64,000 nt of DNA from Sinonovacula constricta (GCA_007844125.1 CM017563.1:15793663-15857662), one strand, 5' to 3'. Shown: positions 11,933 through 23,129, numbered from the stretch's first letter. Made by a program: numbers and translations. Notes: generated by a model not told the origin, from the letters alone.

Positions 11933-12205
11933 CTCCCAATCAACAACAGAGGGCTGCAAGGCAGCTATCTTGTCTATACTCTCCATTTTACGTTCTCATT
12001 GATCAGGGTGGCAGTCTTTCGCATGGCCAGGACCGCATCACGTATTGTGTAGTCAGCGTGGTCAGGGGGTGGGTGTGTACTTTAGAAGCTCTGTGAGCTG
12101 CAACTGGTACTAGCAGATCTTCTGTACAGGCGTCAGGAGGAACCTTTCCAGTGGTATCTCCGCGAGCTCTTGAAGTAGACAGCATGCCAGAATGTGTTTA
12201 GGATT
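11933..12205 (-). pseudogene. RhoGEF remnant: 3' DH-domain exon
   Basis: Minus strand. Reads LACCLLQELAEIPLERFLL, then TPVQKIC, stop (TAG, 12110-12112) and YQLQLTELLKYT. After a frameshift it reads DHADYTIRDAVLAMRKTATL, INE, and after a second shift KMESIDKIA..VVDWE, ending at a good GTAAGC donor. This follows CR3 and the last helix of the DH domain of ARHGEF4/9 (KICKYPLQLAELLKYT ... INERKRKLESIDKIA ... WE). A single A-to-T change at the Lys codon explains the stop. Confidence 0.82.
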
Positions 12206-12604
12206 AAATTATTATAGGGTACTGAAATAATTTTAGATCTCCAAATAAGTTCACATAGATTTACTTACAGAAATACATTTTATTGTTAAAATGTGAGTTC
12301 AAAGAGTATGTAAGAGAAACATGCTAAGTAAATTACAGAAGTGAAAACAGTAATAAAACTTGATTACATTATTATACTTAAGACAATCAAGGCCTTATCT
12401 CCAATTAAAAGGTTAAATTGCAATTCTATGTGGCGGTAAGGCATTAAACAATTTAAAGCAAACGTGACAAGTATGTGCAGCATTTCTTTAAAACTAATAC
12501 AGATTCAAGAAGTTACATATCTTAAAATGTTGCATTTCTAAAACATGGAAAAAAAACGAACATTTCATTCTGAAATCCTATGATTCCATGGGGGCTACAT
12601 AGAA

Positions 12605-12705
12605 CTGAGTATTGATCAGGGTGGTCCAACATCTGACAAATGATGCGCCAGTAATTCTATACAGGCAACTGTCTGGAACCTTCCACAACCCATGACAGCA
12701 AAACA
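12605..12705 (-). pseudogene. Possible second, more diverged DH-exon copy
   Basis: On the minus strand GGAAGGTTCCAGACAGTTGC and CTGTATAGAATTACTG, then CACCCTGATCAAT, follow the same order as segments of the DH exon at 12205-11933. The match is short and gapped. It may be an older duplicated exon piece or chance. Confidence 0.3.
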
Positions 12706-12879
12706 GTCGTTATAATTACCACAATAGTGTTCCGTGATTGATTTAAAAATACTTAAACAAAGTACACATTAAATGATCGAGTATCAACTCAAGACATCGA
12801 AGAAGTGCTTGCATTTGTAGTCCATGATGTATTTTGATATTCTTACACGCATGAAGTAGTCCCTTATCAACCTTTAAGA

Positions 12880-13260
12880 ATTTAAGCTGTAAGTGTGACC
12901 TTGACTTTTGAGCTAGGCATCTGGATGGACACAAGCATGCACATACATACACCGAAGTGTGACAAGTATGTATACTAACACAATTTTAGATATTTAAGCC
13001 GTCAATGTGACATTGACCTTTAAATAGGAACGTGATTCTTGCAAATGATACTTCGTCCCATCAAGGTGAACACATATGCCAATGTATTTTAAGTTCTTCA
13101 ATGCATGGAGAAGTTACAACCCGGACATGGTATATAATCAGAATTTTGGACCTTTGAGCTGTCAGTCTGACCATGACCTTTGAGCTAAGTAAACAGGTGG
13201 ACGGACACATGCATACATACATACACTGAACTGAGGTGCCAAATATGACAACTTTGTAGA
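12880..13260. repeat. Dispersed repeat with TGACCTTGACCTTT-like core, two units
   Basis: Two diverged units (about 12885-12990 and 13000-13245) contain TGACCTTGACTTTTGAGCTA or TGACCATGACCTTTGAGCTA, then GGACACA.GCATACATACA. Repeats with this GACCTTGACCTTTGACCT core are common in bivalve genomes. No coding content. Confidence 0.5.
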
Positions 13261-13476
13261 GCTATCCGCAAGCAAACTTGAAAAGTTTTTACTTGTTTTT
13301 ATTTTTACAATTTCCCTAAAATAAATGTGTAGTATAACCGAATTATGCAGATAATTAAAAAGAGACATGGCCAATATTTAGGTATTTGGTACAACAACGC
13401 CTAGGTGATGAAAATAACTTGAGTTTTTCTTAATGACATAATGACATAATTGCAAATGTTTACACAAAATACCTAC

Positions 13477-13543
13477 CACAAATCTTGGTAAGGCTCTGCA
13501 TAAGACAAATCACTCCCAGAGTCATAAACAAAGTCGTCATTCT
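13477..13543 (-). pseudogene. Predicted small exon upstream of the RhoGEF remnant
   Basis: On the minus strand the acceptor TTTCATTTATATAG at 13545-13544 and the donor TTTGTG/GTAGGT at 13477-13476 bracket 67 bases reading NDDFVYDSGSDLSYAEPYQDL. It is acidic and tyrosine-rich, with protein-like codon use. It lies 5' of the DH exon on the same strand, so it may be an N-terminal exon of the same decayed gene. No domain is recognised, and the frame itself is intact. Confidence 0.4.
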
Positions 13544-13854
13544 CTATATAAATGAAAATAACTTATTTGAAACAAACCAGTACAATGTAAAATGCGAAAA
13601 TCAGAATTGGTAGTTTTAAACAGCACACCTTAAGGTCATCTGATGGTAAAAAGTAATAAATTGTAATGTCATATTGGAAACAGTTAAATGGACAAATAAA
13701 AATAAAAACAAGAGAAGTAAGATGTGAACAAGTTAGATTGGGCTCACTGCAATGAAGGTGCATCCTCGTTAAGACAAAGGACACAATCACACAACAATGA
13801 GTCCTTTTGCACTGTGTTCCTTGTCCCACTTAGGCCCTTATGTACACTCTGTGC

Positions 13855-14053
13855 GCAAAGATTGTCCAATCTTTATCAACAATAACCAGGTGTGAGTAAG
13901 GAGCTCTGGACTGCAGTGTAGTAGTTCTTTTCCAGGCCGGACAACATACGGCGCAATTTAGTGAGGGTCTTTCCAATATATCCCCTCAGGAAAGCACTTT
14001 CGTGATGTAAAAAATGAACACCTTCAGAAGTCTTTTAGTGCGCATCTGGGTTG
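13855..14053 (-). other. Unassigned minus-strand open stretch with acceptor
   Basis: After a TTTTTTTGTAG acceptor at 14055-14054 the minus strand is open from about 14020 to 13868, reading HHESAFLRGYIGKTLTKLRR and LSGLEKNYYTAVQSS. It is more GC-rich than its surroundings. I cannot assign it. It may be another exon of the RhoGEF remnant or a fragment of a mobile element. Confidence 0.25.
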
Positions 14054-14059
14054 CTACAA

Positions 14060-15405
14060 AAAAAGTTGTTTATTGACATATATATATGCTACCATTTTTC
14101 AATGTCTGGTAACAACTGTTTTATTAACTTGTCTTAAGAAGTGAAGTTGACATCTTCAGCTTTGCAGTACAGTAGTATCAAGGGAAACAATTATCTTGTA
14201 AAATAAACTTGTAAACTTGACTTTTTCGCCCTCATATATTTAGAGACGTGTGATGTAACTTCTTGAGATGGAACCTTACTGAGTGAGATGAGGAGTTACT
14301 GCGTGAGATACTGAACAAATTTATTTCAATACAACAAGAGAAAAACTAATTAATACATGTGTTTTGTTTTATGAAAGTGTTTTGGGTATGCTAATACTGC
14401 TGAAACATCACCCACTCGTTTATATGCTGAATTATTATATATCTGTTAAAACTCCTCTGTAGCCATAATGTAGATAGAATGGCTTCTGCAACTATGTCTA
14501 TATGGCAGTAGCTGGTTTAGAAACATGATAAACACGACTTTGTATAACAACATACGTCTGATCGTGTTTTTTCTAAGTTCATAAGTACTCAATTAAATAC
14601 TTATTAACTCTTTATGAGATTTTTAATATGCTAGTATTCATCTATATTGCAATCAAAATTTTGTGGTAGGGTTATGCAAATGCCCCGCAAATGCATGAGA
14701 TCTAAGCGACCAAAAAGGCGTGAGAAATATTCAGTTCGCTATTGGCAACGCGCGTCAAATTCTAAAAGCATGGCGTGTAGAACCATACTACATATGCATA
14801 TATCATATATATAAACAATGCGGATATGGTCGGGTCTCATGTACCGAGTGGGAAAGCAGGAGTGGTGTTTGAATATTACTTGCTGTTCTATTTACATACT
14901 GTTAATGTATTTTTAAAACATATATTTCTAAAATTCACTTTTTTGACACAGAATTAACCGCGACGTCGCTTGCTCACAACAGTTTTGGTTTCGGTTACTT
15001 ATTTATTCATTAAATAAATCAGCATTTAAATGTATATTATATGTTGTATATAATATAAAATATTTATACGTAACAAGTGATAAAATATACGGGACTGTGT
15101 GGTATGGGCCTTTCTGGACTTGGGCGTTTTGGTCCTTGGCTTGTTTGGTATTGGGCTTTTTCGGTGTTGGGCCTTTTTGACCCCGATTCTGATCCAAGCG
15201 ACCTGAACCCGGTGGGAAATAACCACTTCCTGTTAATGCGTACTTAAGTTATGTAATAATGTTAGTATACCGAATGCTTCTAGACGAAACCTACAATGGT
15301 ATGATCATAGTATGTTCATATACAACTTTTAGAAGTACACTATTGAGGTTAGTTTTGATTTGTTTTATAGTATATATTCATATGTTACAGCAAGTGTTCA
15401 ACACT
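14060..15405. other. AT-rich DNA, no recognisable gene
   Basis: Open frames here are short and overlap on both strands. A GC-richer patch at 15100-15230 has no recognised coding content or repeat relative in this window. Confidence 0.45.
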
Positions 15406-15408
15406 GTG

Positions 15409-15650
15409 GGAAACATGATGCCGCCCCTGGGAGGGGTCGATGGTCGACTGGGAGTTAGGTTCGAGACCAAAGTCCATTGAGAATTGTGAAGGATGTGTAT
15501 CCGTGCGAGTATGTTTGAGTCTCCCGCCTGCGAGAGTAACTCTACCAACTTCCAACCTCCCCAACTTCCAAACTGGATGGGGAGGCAAAGGACTGAGCCG
15601 TCTAGTCGGGCCTAAGTCGCTGTAAATGCTTTTATTAAACACCGTTATAC
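15409..15650 (+). repeat. Probable tRNA-derived SINE (third family)
   Basis: A B-box-like GGTTCGAGACC lies at 15458-15468 behind a clover-leaf-like GGGGTCGATGGTCGACTGGG. A GC-rich unique body follows, ending TCGCTGTAAATGCTTTTATT. No second copy is in the window, so the call rests on the promoter box and composition only. Confidence 0.4.
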
Positions 15651-15734
15651 TTATGTATTACTATATTTAAAGGTAATCTGCGGTGTCGAGTCCTTTCAAT
15701 TCCCCAGCTGATCCGGACAGGCCAGGCTAAGCTA

Positions 15735-16400
15735 AAATACTATATATTCTTGTTCATGATCACAACAATGCTACTTGTGCAGTGTGGCGGTCGTAAAAAA
15801 TATCCCCGTGCACGTAATCTATGTTGTCATTTAATTCATCCTAGAAGGATTGTTACGTGTATTTCCTTTGGTAGACATTGGACTTCGGTTCCTCAATTTC
15901 ATCTCCGCATAAACAGGATGCTACAACCATTAACTCTTCTGTGGTAATTTGTGTCTTGATTCAATATGTTTATTTAATTTACAATGAACGTTTTTGTAAG
16001 TCTTCGGAAATAGTATCTATCTCTCTTCTAAACACCATGTGGATATTATTTTTCAATGACGTCACTACATTCGTCAAAACATGTCAAACAAAACGTCAGC
16101 GCTTGCACATTTATTTAAATGGATCGGTTTTCTTTTCATTGTTTGCATTAGAGAAACCCATCAGGAAATGCGAGGTTAGAGCTCAATAAAACCAGTTTAA
16201 GCACCTAAGTCGACCCATATTGCCGACTGATCGTTCCAAGGCGGTAACTGTCGGTTTGCTCTTTTTTTCAATGATTAATCACAAATTTGTTTTTACTTTT
16301 CACTTGGCATGCATGTGAAATACCTTTGTCCTGTGCCTTTCCAGAGTTTGGTATATGTTGCAATGCTCATAGGACTTTGTCATATATTCTTATTGATACT
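15735..16400 (-). repeat. Dispersed Penelope-related repeat, copy 1
   Basis: This block recurs at 17300-17970. Shared landmarks on the + strand are CATGATCACAACAATG, CTTGTGCAGTGTGG, GTAATCTATGTTGT, GGATGCTACAACCATT, CGTCAGCGCTTG, CCGTTCCAAGGCGGTAACTG and GTATATGTTGCAATGCTCAT. The last third (minus strand: CDKVL.ALQHIPNSGKAQ, DKGISHACQVKSKNKF) matches the fragment at 1098-1290 next to the Penelope reverse transcriptase piece. Stops and frame breaks make it inactive. Confidence 0.65.
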
Positions 16401-16829
16401 CGATAAAACAGGCACAGACGCTGATAAAAAAAATACGCCCATAATTGAGCGTAAGTTGAGACTGTCACATAGCGTGCTGAAGATTAGCGTGTTCAACTCA
16501 TGAGAACATTTGTGAAACGGAAATCATTTTACCCTAGTTGAGCACAGTGTTCATACCTGAGCATGAGTACGTCCCTAAGTATTGTTTTTGTGTGTAACCG
16601 GGGAATGTCATTTTACGTATCACCCGTGCATGCACGTGCTTTTCACAGTCGGACTTCCAAATTTGAACTTCTACCTCGCAAACAAACCGACAGTTACCGC
16701 TAGGCACATATGCGTGTTATCATCTAAAGTGTGCTTGACATCTGTGTAGTAGATTAAATCAGGTTCTGGCTAATCGCTATCTTTTCGTTAACGTCATCGT
16801 AGTCCAAGAGCTAGTTCAAAGAACATCCT

Positions 16830-17068
16830 TGAGATATACCAAAGTCGTTAAAAATGGTAGTGGTATAGCTCCCTTGCTTACGCTCAAGCAAATATAAGGG
16901 TAGTTCCACGACTGGTTGGCCCGGTGTCAGGATAATGTGACTGGGTGTGGTATCATGCCAGGTGTTCACAGCATGCTATACACAGTGAAGGCAGCACTAT
17001 ATCTGCTTCAAGTGGACACCGTCTCCAAATAACTGAAATATTGTTGGTGGGACGATAAACCCAATAAA
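16830..17068 (+). repeat. SINE family A, 5'-truncated
   Basis: Starts inside the element at ATACCAAAGTCGTTAAAAAT and continues with the full family A body (GGTAGTTCCACGACTGGTTG, GCCCGGTGTCAGGATAATG, GTGGTATCATGCCAGGTG, CAAGTGGACACCGTCTCC). It ends GGGACGATAAACCCAATAAA + CAAACAAACAAAC. The tRNA head is missing. The AAAC tail runs directly into the GGCA/GACG microsatellite. Confidence 0.8.
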
Positions 17069-17220
17069 CAAACAAACAAACAGACATACAGACGGACGGA
17101 CGGACGGACGGACGGACGGGCGGGCGGTTGGGCGGGCGGGCAGGCAGGCAGGCAAACATACAGACAGGCAGGCAGGCAGGAAGGAAGGCAGGCAGGCAGA
17201 CATATATACAGACAGACATA
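17068..17220. repeat. Compound tetranucleotide microsatellite
   Basis: Successive (GACG), (GGCG), (GGCA) and (GACA/ACAT) runs grow out of the AAAC tail of the upstream SINE. Open frames on the minus strand here are artefacts of the repeat. Confidence 0.92.
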
Positions 17221-17299
17221 TATGGAGGGAATTTGGGTTAAAACACTAAAAATTTGATTAAAATCAATCAAGGTAATACCTTACACACTCTCATTAGAT

Positions 17300-17970
17300 T
17301 TTGTCATATATTACTATTCATGATCACAACAATGTTACTTGTGCAGTGTGGAGGTGGTAAAAATCTCACCAGGCATGTAATCTATGTTGTGATTTCATCC
17401 TATCAGGATTGTTAGTTATACGTGTATTTCCTTTGATATACATCGGACTTTGGTTCCTCAATTCCATCGTCACATAAGCAGGATGCTACAACCATTTACT
17501 CTTCTCTGGTCGTTTCTTTTCTGTATTAAAAAGTTGATTTCATTCATGATAAAACATGTGTAGTGCTTCTAATCAAAATAATGTCTCTCGTTTATTTGAA
17601 CATTCTGAGGATATTATTTTTAATGACGTCACAAACTTCGTCATAACTTATCAAAGAAAACGTCAGCGCTTGGGCACTTTGTTATTAAAATAGATCGTTT
17701 TTTTTTTCATTGCTTGAATTTGAGAAACCTATATACCGTACGAAAATGGAGCTCTGTAAAAGCGGTTTGAGCACCCCAGTCGGTCCCTCTTAACGACTGA
17801 CCGTTCCAAGGCGGTAACTGTTGGGTTTGCTATTTTGGGTATATGACTCCTCGCAAGTTTTGCTATTCCTTTAACATTTGGCATGCATGTGAAACCCTTT
17901 GTCCTGTGCCTTTTAGGGGTCCGGTATATGTTGCAATGCTCATAGGACTTTTCATATAGTCTGATTATTA
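17300..17970 (-). repeat. Dispersed Penelope-related repeat, copy 2
   Basis: A diverged second copy of the block at 15735-16400, same orientation and same landmark order. SINE family A and a microsatellite lie between the copies, so they are either two insertions or a duplication later split by the SINE. Confidence 0.65.
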
Positions 17971-17974
17971 TTTA

Positions 17975-19250
17975 TCATCAAAGTGAGTAAGTTCACTTCC
18001 TAAATTGTGTTTCGTGAAGGCGCGTAGTTGGCTGGCGTCGCTTGCTAGTCTGGAAGTTCATTATATTGTATAATCCAGATAGACATAAAATGCAGATTTG
18101 TGAATGAACCGCATACGAATAAATGTCTTAGAAAGGGTGAGCAAACTGCTGTTTGAATGAGGGGTTCACTGACTATGATTTATCTAACAGGCCGAGATAT
18201 TTGCGATGTCCGGCGCCTTCTGCAGCTCTGAGCCAGGGTATGTCATCTCATTATAAGCAACCTCCCGTGTTCGGGAACGAATGGCGCACTCGTGATTCTT
18301 TGGTCAGATCACAGGGATGTAAGAGGAAGTAGTTAATTCAAACTCAGTTTGGTCGAATCAGTTAGCATGTATGGACTTTAATTTTAGACTTAAGGTAAAC
18401 TGCAGTCGCCTATATAAAATTGTGAATGTTAAATACAATCGTTTCTATTATTGGATGCTACTGACTCTAGTGAAACTGTTGTCCGTATCTGGTGTTCAAT
18501 GCATTGTACGTTCGATTAACTACGGTCTAAGTTTGACCATTGTTTGCACACCTGTAATCGCGTACAGGGTCAACCTTACAACGCCCATACAGCTCTTCTT
18601 CTGAGCGTTTTGATAAAATGTGTAATACGTGTTTACTTTAATATTGCATTCAGTATGCTTCATTCTATAGAAGAGTATCAACTGGAGCATACAAATGCCG
18701 ATTAGCGCACTAAAAATATGAAACAAATGTTGCCCTAATAATGATAATGATGGTGCTACCATAAGAGCGTCCTTATTATTATATAAACGTAATTCCTAGC
18801 CCGCGACAGTTGTAAGTTTGCGCTCGAGATAGCGGTTGTGTTTATGCTGATTTTGTATCGACCTTTATAATTTGAGATGACTTTTTTTCTAGTCTCAGAT
18901 GATTAACCCATCTGTTTTTGCCCTCTGCTTAAAATGCATGCGAAAACTAGACGACAAACACACACGCAACAAATGTGTACAGGTTGGCAACATAAAGCTG
19001 AAAACGTCCCATTATAAACTTCATTAAACCTAAGTTCTGTTGGTGATGTACTGTTTTGTTTCTAAGAATAGCGCAATTATATCAGAATGCATGCCTGTTT
19101 TTAAATGTTACCAACAGTATAATGTGTTCCAATACTGCCTGTTCATTTAATAAGGGGTTTAACTAGCCTTTAAGGGGTTAGACTAGCCTTATCAGCATGA
19201 ACAGATCCTATTTTGAAGGTCAAAATGTAAATATGTAAATATTGTTAGTG
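17975..19250. other. No recognisable gene
   Basis: Mixed AT-rich DNA. A moderately GC-rich patch at 18180-18310 has no identifiable coding or RNA content. Confidence 0.4.
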
Positions 19251-19257
19251 CCACTTA

Positions 19258-19548
19258 CGACTGCTGCTGCTGATGATGATGTTGACGATAATGTGAACAA
19301 TAATGAAGATAATAATAATAATGACAATGTTGATCACATGACCAGGACATGAGGACGATACTGATGCCGCTGACGATGGTGCTTCTGTTGTTGTTACTTC
19401 TTCTGTTGCTGCTGCTGCTGATGATGATGATGATGACGATGATAATAATGATGTTGATGATAATCATCATCACCTTTATCACCATAATCATCTTCATCAT
19501 CATCACTACCACCATGATCATCACCACCATCATCACCATCATCGTCAT
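19258..19548. repeat. Degenerate (GAT/CAT/CTG)n trinucleotide microsatellite
   Basis: Trinucleotide array changing from GAT/AAT units through GTT/CTG to GATGAT and then CATCAT/CACCAT. It reads as an inverted array: GAT units on the left and CAT units on the right, which can fold back. Open frames of 71-97 codons on both strands are repeat artefacts. Confidence 0.9.
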
Positions 19549-20097
19549 CTGTATTTGTGTGTAATACTACCATACTCCTGCATGTCTTAAAGTATGCTGG
19601 TACAAAGGTGTATGAAGATTATTTGACCCCTGTGACCCTCCTTACCCTGAAAATTGGTTATCATGGTGTGGCATGTGATGCGTTTATCTAATGCGCTATC
19701 AGTGTCTACGTCAAAGTACGATTTTGGAAGCCTGTATCAGCATGATGGCGTTCGTTGAAAGACCTAATCTGATATGTGTCAAGTCGGTCACACACTCAAC
19801 ATAGGAAACTCACAACCGAATTATGTCAACCATCGTAATTTCAAATATAAATTTGCCAAACTTATGCACAAGATTCGTTGTTTCCCTGCGTTGCATACCA
19901 TCAGATGATTCACGTAACTTTAAAAAAAACACACAATGAAATTCATATCTTTATCTCACGTAAGCTTTCCTGAGAACTTCGAAAGAAGACGAGACAGCTT
20001 TCTCTTATAAGTAATGAGTCCATGTTTAACATCTGGTGTTAATACTAATTAAAAACATGAATGTTTTGTTTTTGTTGATATATTTATATATATATAG

Positions 20098-20320
20098 ATC
20101 GGGAGGTCGCGGGTTCTAAGCCCATCCGGGTCAAACCAAAGACTTTAAAGTTGGTAGAAGTGCTTCCCTCCTAAGGGAGACAGCATTACGTCTGACTCGT
20201 CGGTGCCAGTATAATGGATCGGCCGGGTTCAGCCCCTGAGCACCTCATAAGTGCCCCTGTGCTATTATGATAGAAATGTCGCTGCAAAGTATCGGCGCAA
20301 AATGCCGGCACATCCAAAAT
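20098..20320 (+). repeat. tRNA-derived SINE, family B, 5'-truncated
   Basis: Begins at the anticodon-arm end (GATCGGGAGGTCGCGGGTTC, B-box) and matches 46401-46671 through GGGTCAAACCAAAGACTTT, GACAGCATTACG, CTGACTCGTCGGTG, CAGTATAATGGA, GATAGAAATGTCGCTGCA and AAAATGCCGGCA. The A-box half is replaced by a short TA microsatellite. Confidence 0.82.
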
Positions 20321-20639
20321 CACACCATAATTCGTATCTGCATATACTGTTTAAAATACATTTTAGTGTCAATGACCATACGAAGGTCATAGTGAAACAA
20401 TAGTTAAAACGGTCTTGGGGTGTAATGCATCATTTTATACTTTGAGATTGCTATATTTTTCTTTCCTGATTACAGAAAAGAAAACTTGGTAAACAAATTA
20501 AATTGCAATGCCTTTTACTCAGAGATGTGTTCAAAGTATTCAATACACTTTCTGGCAACAACAACAACAACAACGACGACAACAACAGCAAGGCTGTGCT
20601 AATGTTTGTCGAAATCACTGTAAGTGAATTGCATGGCTA

Positions 20640-20725
20640 CATCTTTAAGGGGAGTTCCATGACTCGTCCGTAGGAGTATAATCTGTCTTGTTTTAATACT
20701 TCAGATGTTAATTGCTTGCAATAAA
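20640..20725 (+). repeat. Degenerate SINE core with CAAA-type tail
   Basis: GGAGTTCCATGACTCGTCCG, TAGGAGTATAATCTGTCTTG resembles the central segment of SINE families A and B, followed by GCAATAAACAAATGTTTG. No head is visible. It may be a third relative of the same SINE superfamily. Confidence 0.4.
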
Positions 20726-22000
20726 CAAATGTTTGTGTGTTTGTATGTTTATGGAAAGAAAACTTGAAATTAAAAAAAAATAAAAATTGAAATATATTAG
20801 GGTTTTTTTTCGAAGATATTCATGTTTACGTTTTTTCGTCAATCTTCCTTGACAGGTAAAACCTCTTTGTATTTAAATTGAATTACACTAGTTTCATTTT
20901 CGATGGGACTTCCCCTGAAAAACTTCCTTGTTAGTCATCATGGTTAAACGTTTTATAAAGCCATAAACATAGAAATATCAAGCCGGTCATGAAACACGCA
21001 ACTGGCTATACAACAAAGTAATATATTGAAACTAATTGTCATTGTATATTTATTTCAGTGACTATTGTATACAAAGTCTCATTAACATAACGTTTTTTTA
21101 ACACATGCACCTGATCAGTGTTAATAATTACATTCTATGTAGAAACGAACTGTCGATACAAACGATTGGGTCAATATAAATTATTACTTCAAAATTGTTA
21201 AAGCAAGGGTATTCCATTTTCAAAATAAATTATCTATACTACGTATATCGTCAAGATAGCGTGCTGTTGAATTGGCAGCCTCTTTAATGTGGCTTTGTAT
21301 GAGGGGATAAAGTTAATATGATATCAAGGTAAAAGCAGTATAAAAGAAATCTGCAATTTTTTGGTGCACAGTTGGTACCAATTGCATGTATCAATACAGT
21401 CTCTCTGCATATTATTTTTTGTCTAATAGGACACATGGAGCTTCACTAACATCAATACAAGTCCACATAGCAAACATCTCTAAGAAAGTGTTTTCATGAT
21501 AAGCAATTTAAAAACTTTGCTCTCGAGTTTTCAATAAGAGTTATCTTTTTAGTCTTGATAATATCACGAGGTTAAGAATTAGAGAATTCATAAATTTCAA
21601 CTGCGGAGCAATAACAATTTAAAGTACGAATCTTCTCTAAGAATACTTAAAGCATTGAGAATATATATTTTAATAACAAAACACCCCTATATATAGGATG
21701 AGCACGTTAATATATTTTATCCACCTCACTGTCTAAAATAGCTAGTGATCTCAAAGATAGAACTGCAGAAAGTAAGGAATGAGTTTCAGTTCGAATATCA
21801 AGTGCGTTCATATCTTGAATAAAACCATTTTCCCCTACATTTGTATTTTATATTGCGGCTTTGTTTTCAGTTTCCAGTGAAAACGGTGTTTGCGTTTGGC
21901 GTAATGATAGAAAAAACTGAATATGTCAATTTTGGGGATTTTAGTAAAATTGCCAGCCTGATGAATATTGTCAATGTGAAATGTGGTCTGAATTTGTTTT
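20726..22000. other. AT-rich DNA, no recognisable gene
   Basis: I see no coding frame over 60 codons with any recognisable content, and no RNA gene or large repeat. Confidence 0.45.
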
Positions 22001-22003
22001 TAA

Positions 22004-23109
22004 GGTAAGAGGGGCCTAAATGAAGCTATTAAGAATCCTAAACTAAGCATGTCCATAGTGATAAATATCATATATCAGATACAAAAATGAAATATGAAAG
22101 AATTTCACCGTCATGTTTTGGAAAAAATCACATTTGAATAGGGTGACCCCCTCGCCTTGTCCCAGGACCATTTTTTACAAGTGGTTATTGCTAAAAAGTC
22201 TCATTTGGGGGTTCAAAACTATAATATATTTTAGCATCAGTGGTGTAACTTTATAAGCATAACCCTAAACATTAAAAAGAACTCATTTATATTGTTCAAG
22301 TACAAACATTTGATGATTTTACACTGAAAAAGGCATCTATACCCCCTCGGAAAATTTCCTTGACACAGAAACATACACAAACTTTCAGAGTTTCTAAATA
22401 TTTTAATTATACCAGTATATTTATAAAATGCATATCAAAATTTGCTATATACATATACCAATCACATAACAAATACAGACTTTCACCGTTTAGTTTTTGA
22501 AATATTAGCTTTAAAATTGTCATATTCATATTCCATGTTTTTCTTAACAAACAGCAACAACAACAAACCTGTAAAAAAAAGATTTTCTGACACCATTTTG
22601 CACAATACCTTTATGTTTCACAAAGATCTTTTACAGATCTGATTAAAACTGACTTCTGAATGTGAATCTGTTTACAATAGAACTTAAATTGTTGGTTTTA
22701 ATTTTTTCCGTTTTACATATTGACCTCTGTTGTCACTCGGAATTCTTCGGGTAATTCCGTCCTCTACATAATCCGAATATATCCGAAGCTTGCCGGAGAT
22801 CGCCGAGTAGGTACGATTGCTCTGCTGTCTCTGTCCGCCATTTTGGTATTTTCCGAAAATATAACGTCACGCTTTGGAATCCCAATTTTTTGGTAAATAT
22901 TTTTTTATTTAAAGAAATATAAGATATTTTTGTTGAAATTATTACTTGTTTGAAAAAAATATTATCAATATTTGCAAGATACTTAAAAACAATGATTAAA
23001 AATGTTTGCTATGATCAAATCCGATTAGTTCCGGAGAGGGCATTTACGAACTCGATGTCGCCAAATATCGCCGTTTCAGACAGCATTGGCTAATTAGGCC
23101 CCTCTTACC
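22004..23109. mobile_element. Non-autonomous TTAA-flanked DNA transposon, 1,106 bp
   Basis: The element starts GGTAAGAGGGGCCTAA at 22004 and ends with the reverse complement TTAGGCCCCTCTTACC at 23109, a 16-bp perfect terminal inverted repeat. Both ends are flanked by TTAA (22000-22003 and 23110-23113), the target duplication used by piggyBac- and Kolobok-type transposases. It has no transposase reading frame, so it would depend on an enzyme supplied elsewhere. Inside, at 22740-22880, is a GC-richer promoter-like block with a CRE-like ACGTCA and a YY1-like CCGCCATTTTGG. Which of the two superfamilies it belongs to cannot be decided from the ends alone. Confidence 0.82.
22764..22869 (-). promoter_or_regulatory. 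Promoter-like block with CRE, YY1-type site and ATG
   Basis: On the minus strand, TGACGT (22869-22864) lies about 23 bases before CCAAAATGGCGGAC, the classic YY1 site at a translation start. The ATG (22841-22839) opens a 25-codon frame (MADRDSRAIVPTRRSPASFG...) that ends in TAG. The block lies within the TTAA transposon. It may be a captured promoter and first exon, or chance similarity. Confidence 0.35.
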
Positions 23110-23129
23110 TTAATCCAATCTAGTGAGGC

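Larger units (their letters stand above)
6623..12205 (-). pseudogene. Decayed RhoGEF gene, ARHGEF4/ARHGEF9/SPATA13 type
   Basis: Minus-strand exon remnants encode, in order, the end of a Dbl-homology (DH) domain and both halves of the following PH domain. In the family these exchange GDP for GTP on Rho GTPases (Cdc42/Rac). The DH exon (about 12205-11933) reads LLQELAEIPLERFLLTPVQK, as in collybistin/ASEF CR3. The PH exons are at 10202-10068 and about 9630-9393, with ELIISGEV, YFFLFEHKLIYW, ELLKRHLFNYK, VVDVPDGND and YAKTGATKERWL. Damage is clear. There is an in-frame TAG at 12110-12112 where the family has Lys, at least two frameshifts in the DH exon, another TAG at 9570-9572, a frameshift before it, and a corrupted donor after the first PH exon. 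Several splice sites survive (donor at 11932-11931, acceptor at 10204-10203, donor at 9392-9391). Which paralogue it derives from cannot be told here. Confidence 0.8.

Noticed and set aside
16953..17271. Three overlapping Cys/Pro/Leu-rich minus frames
   Set aside because: Products of the GGCA/GACG microsatellite at the SINE tail.
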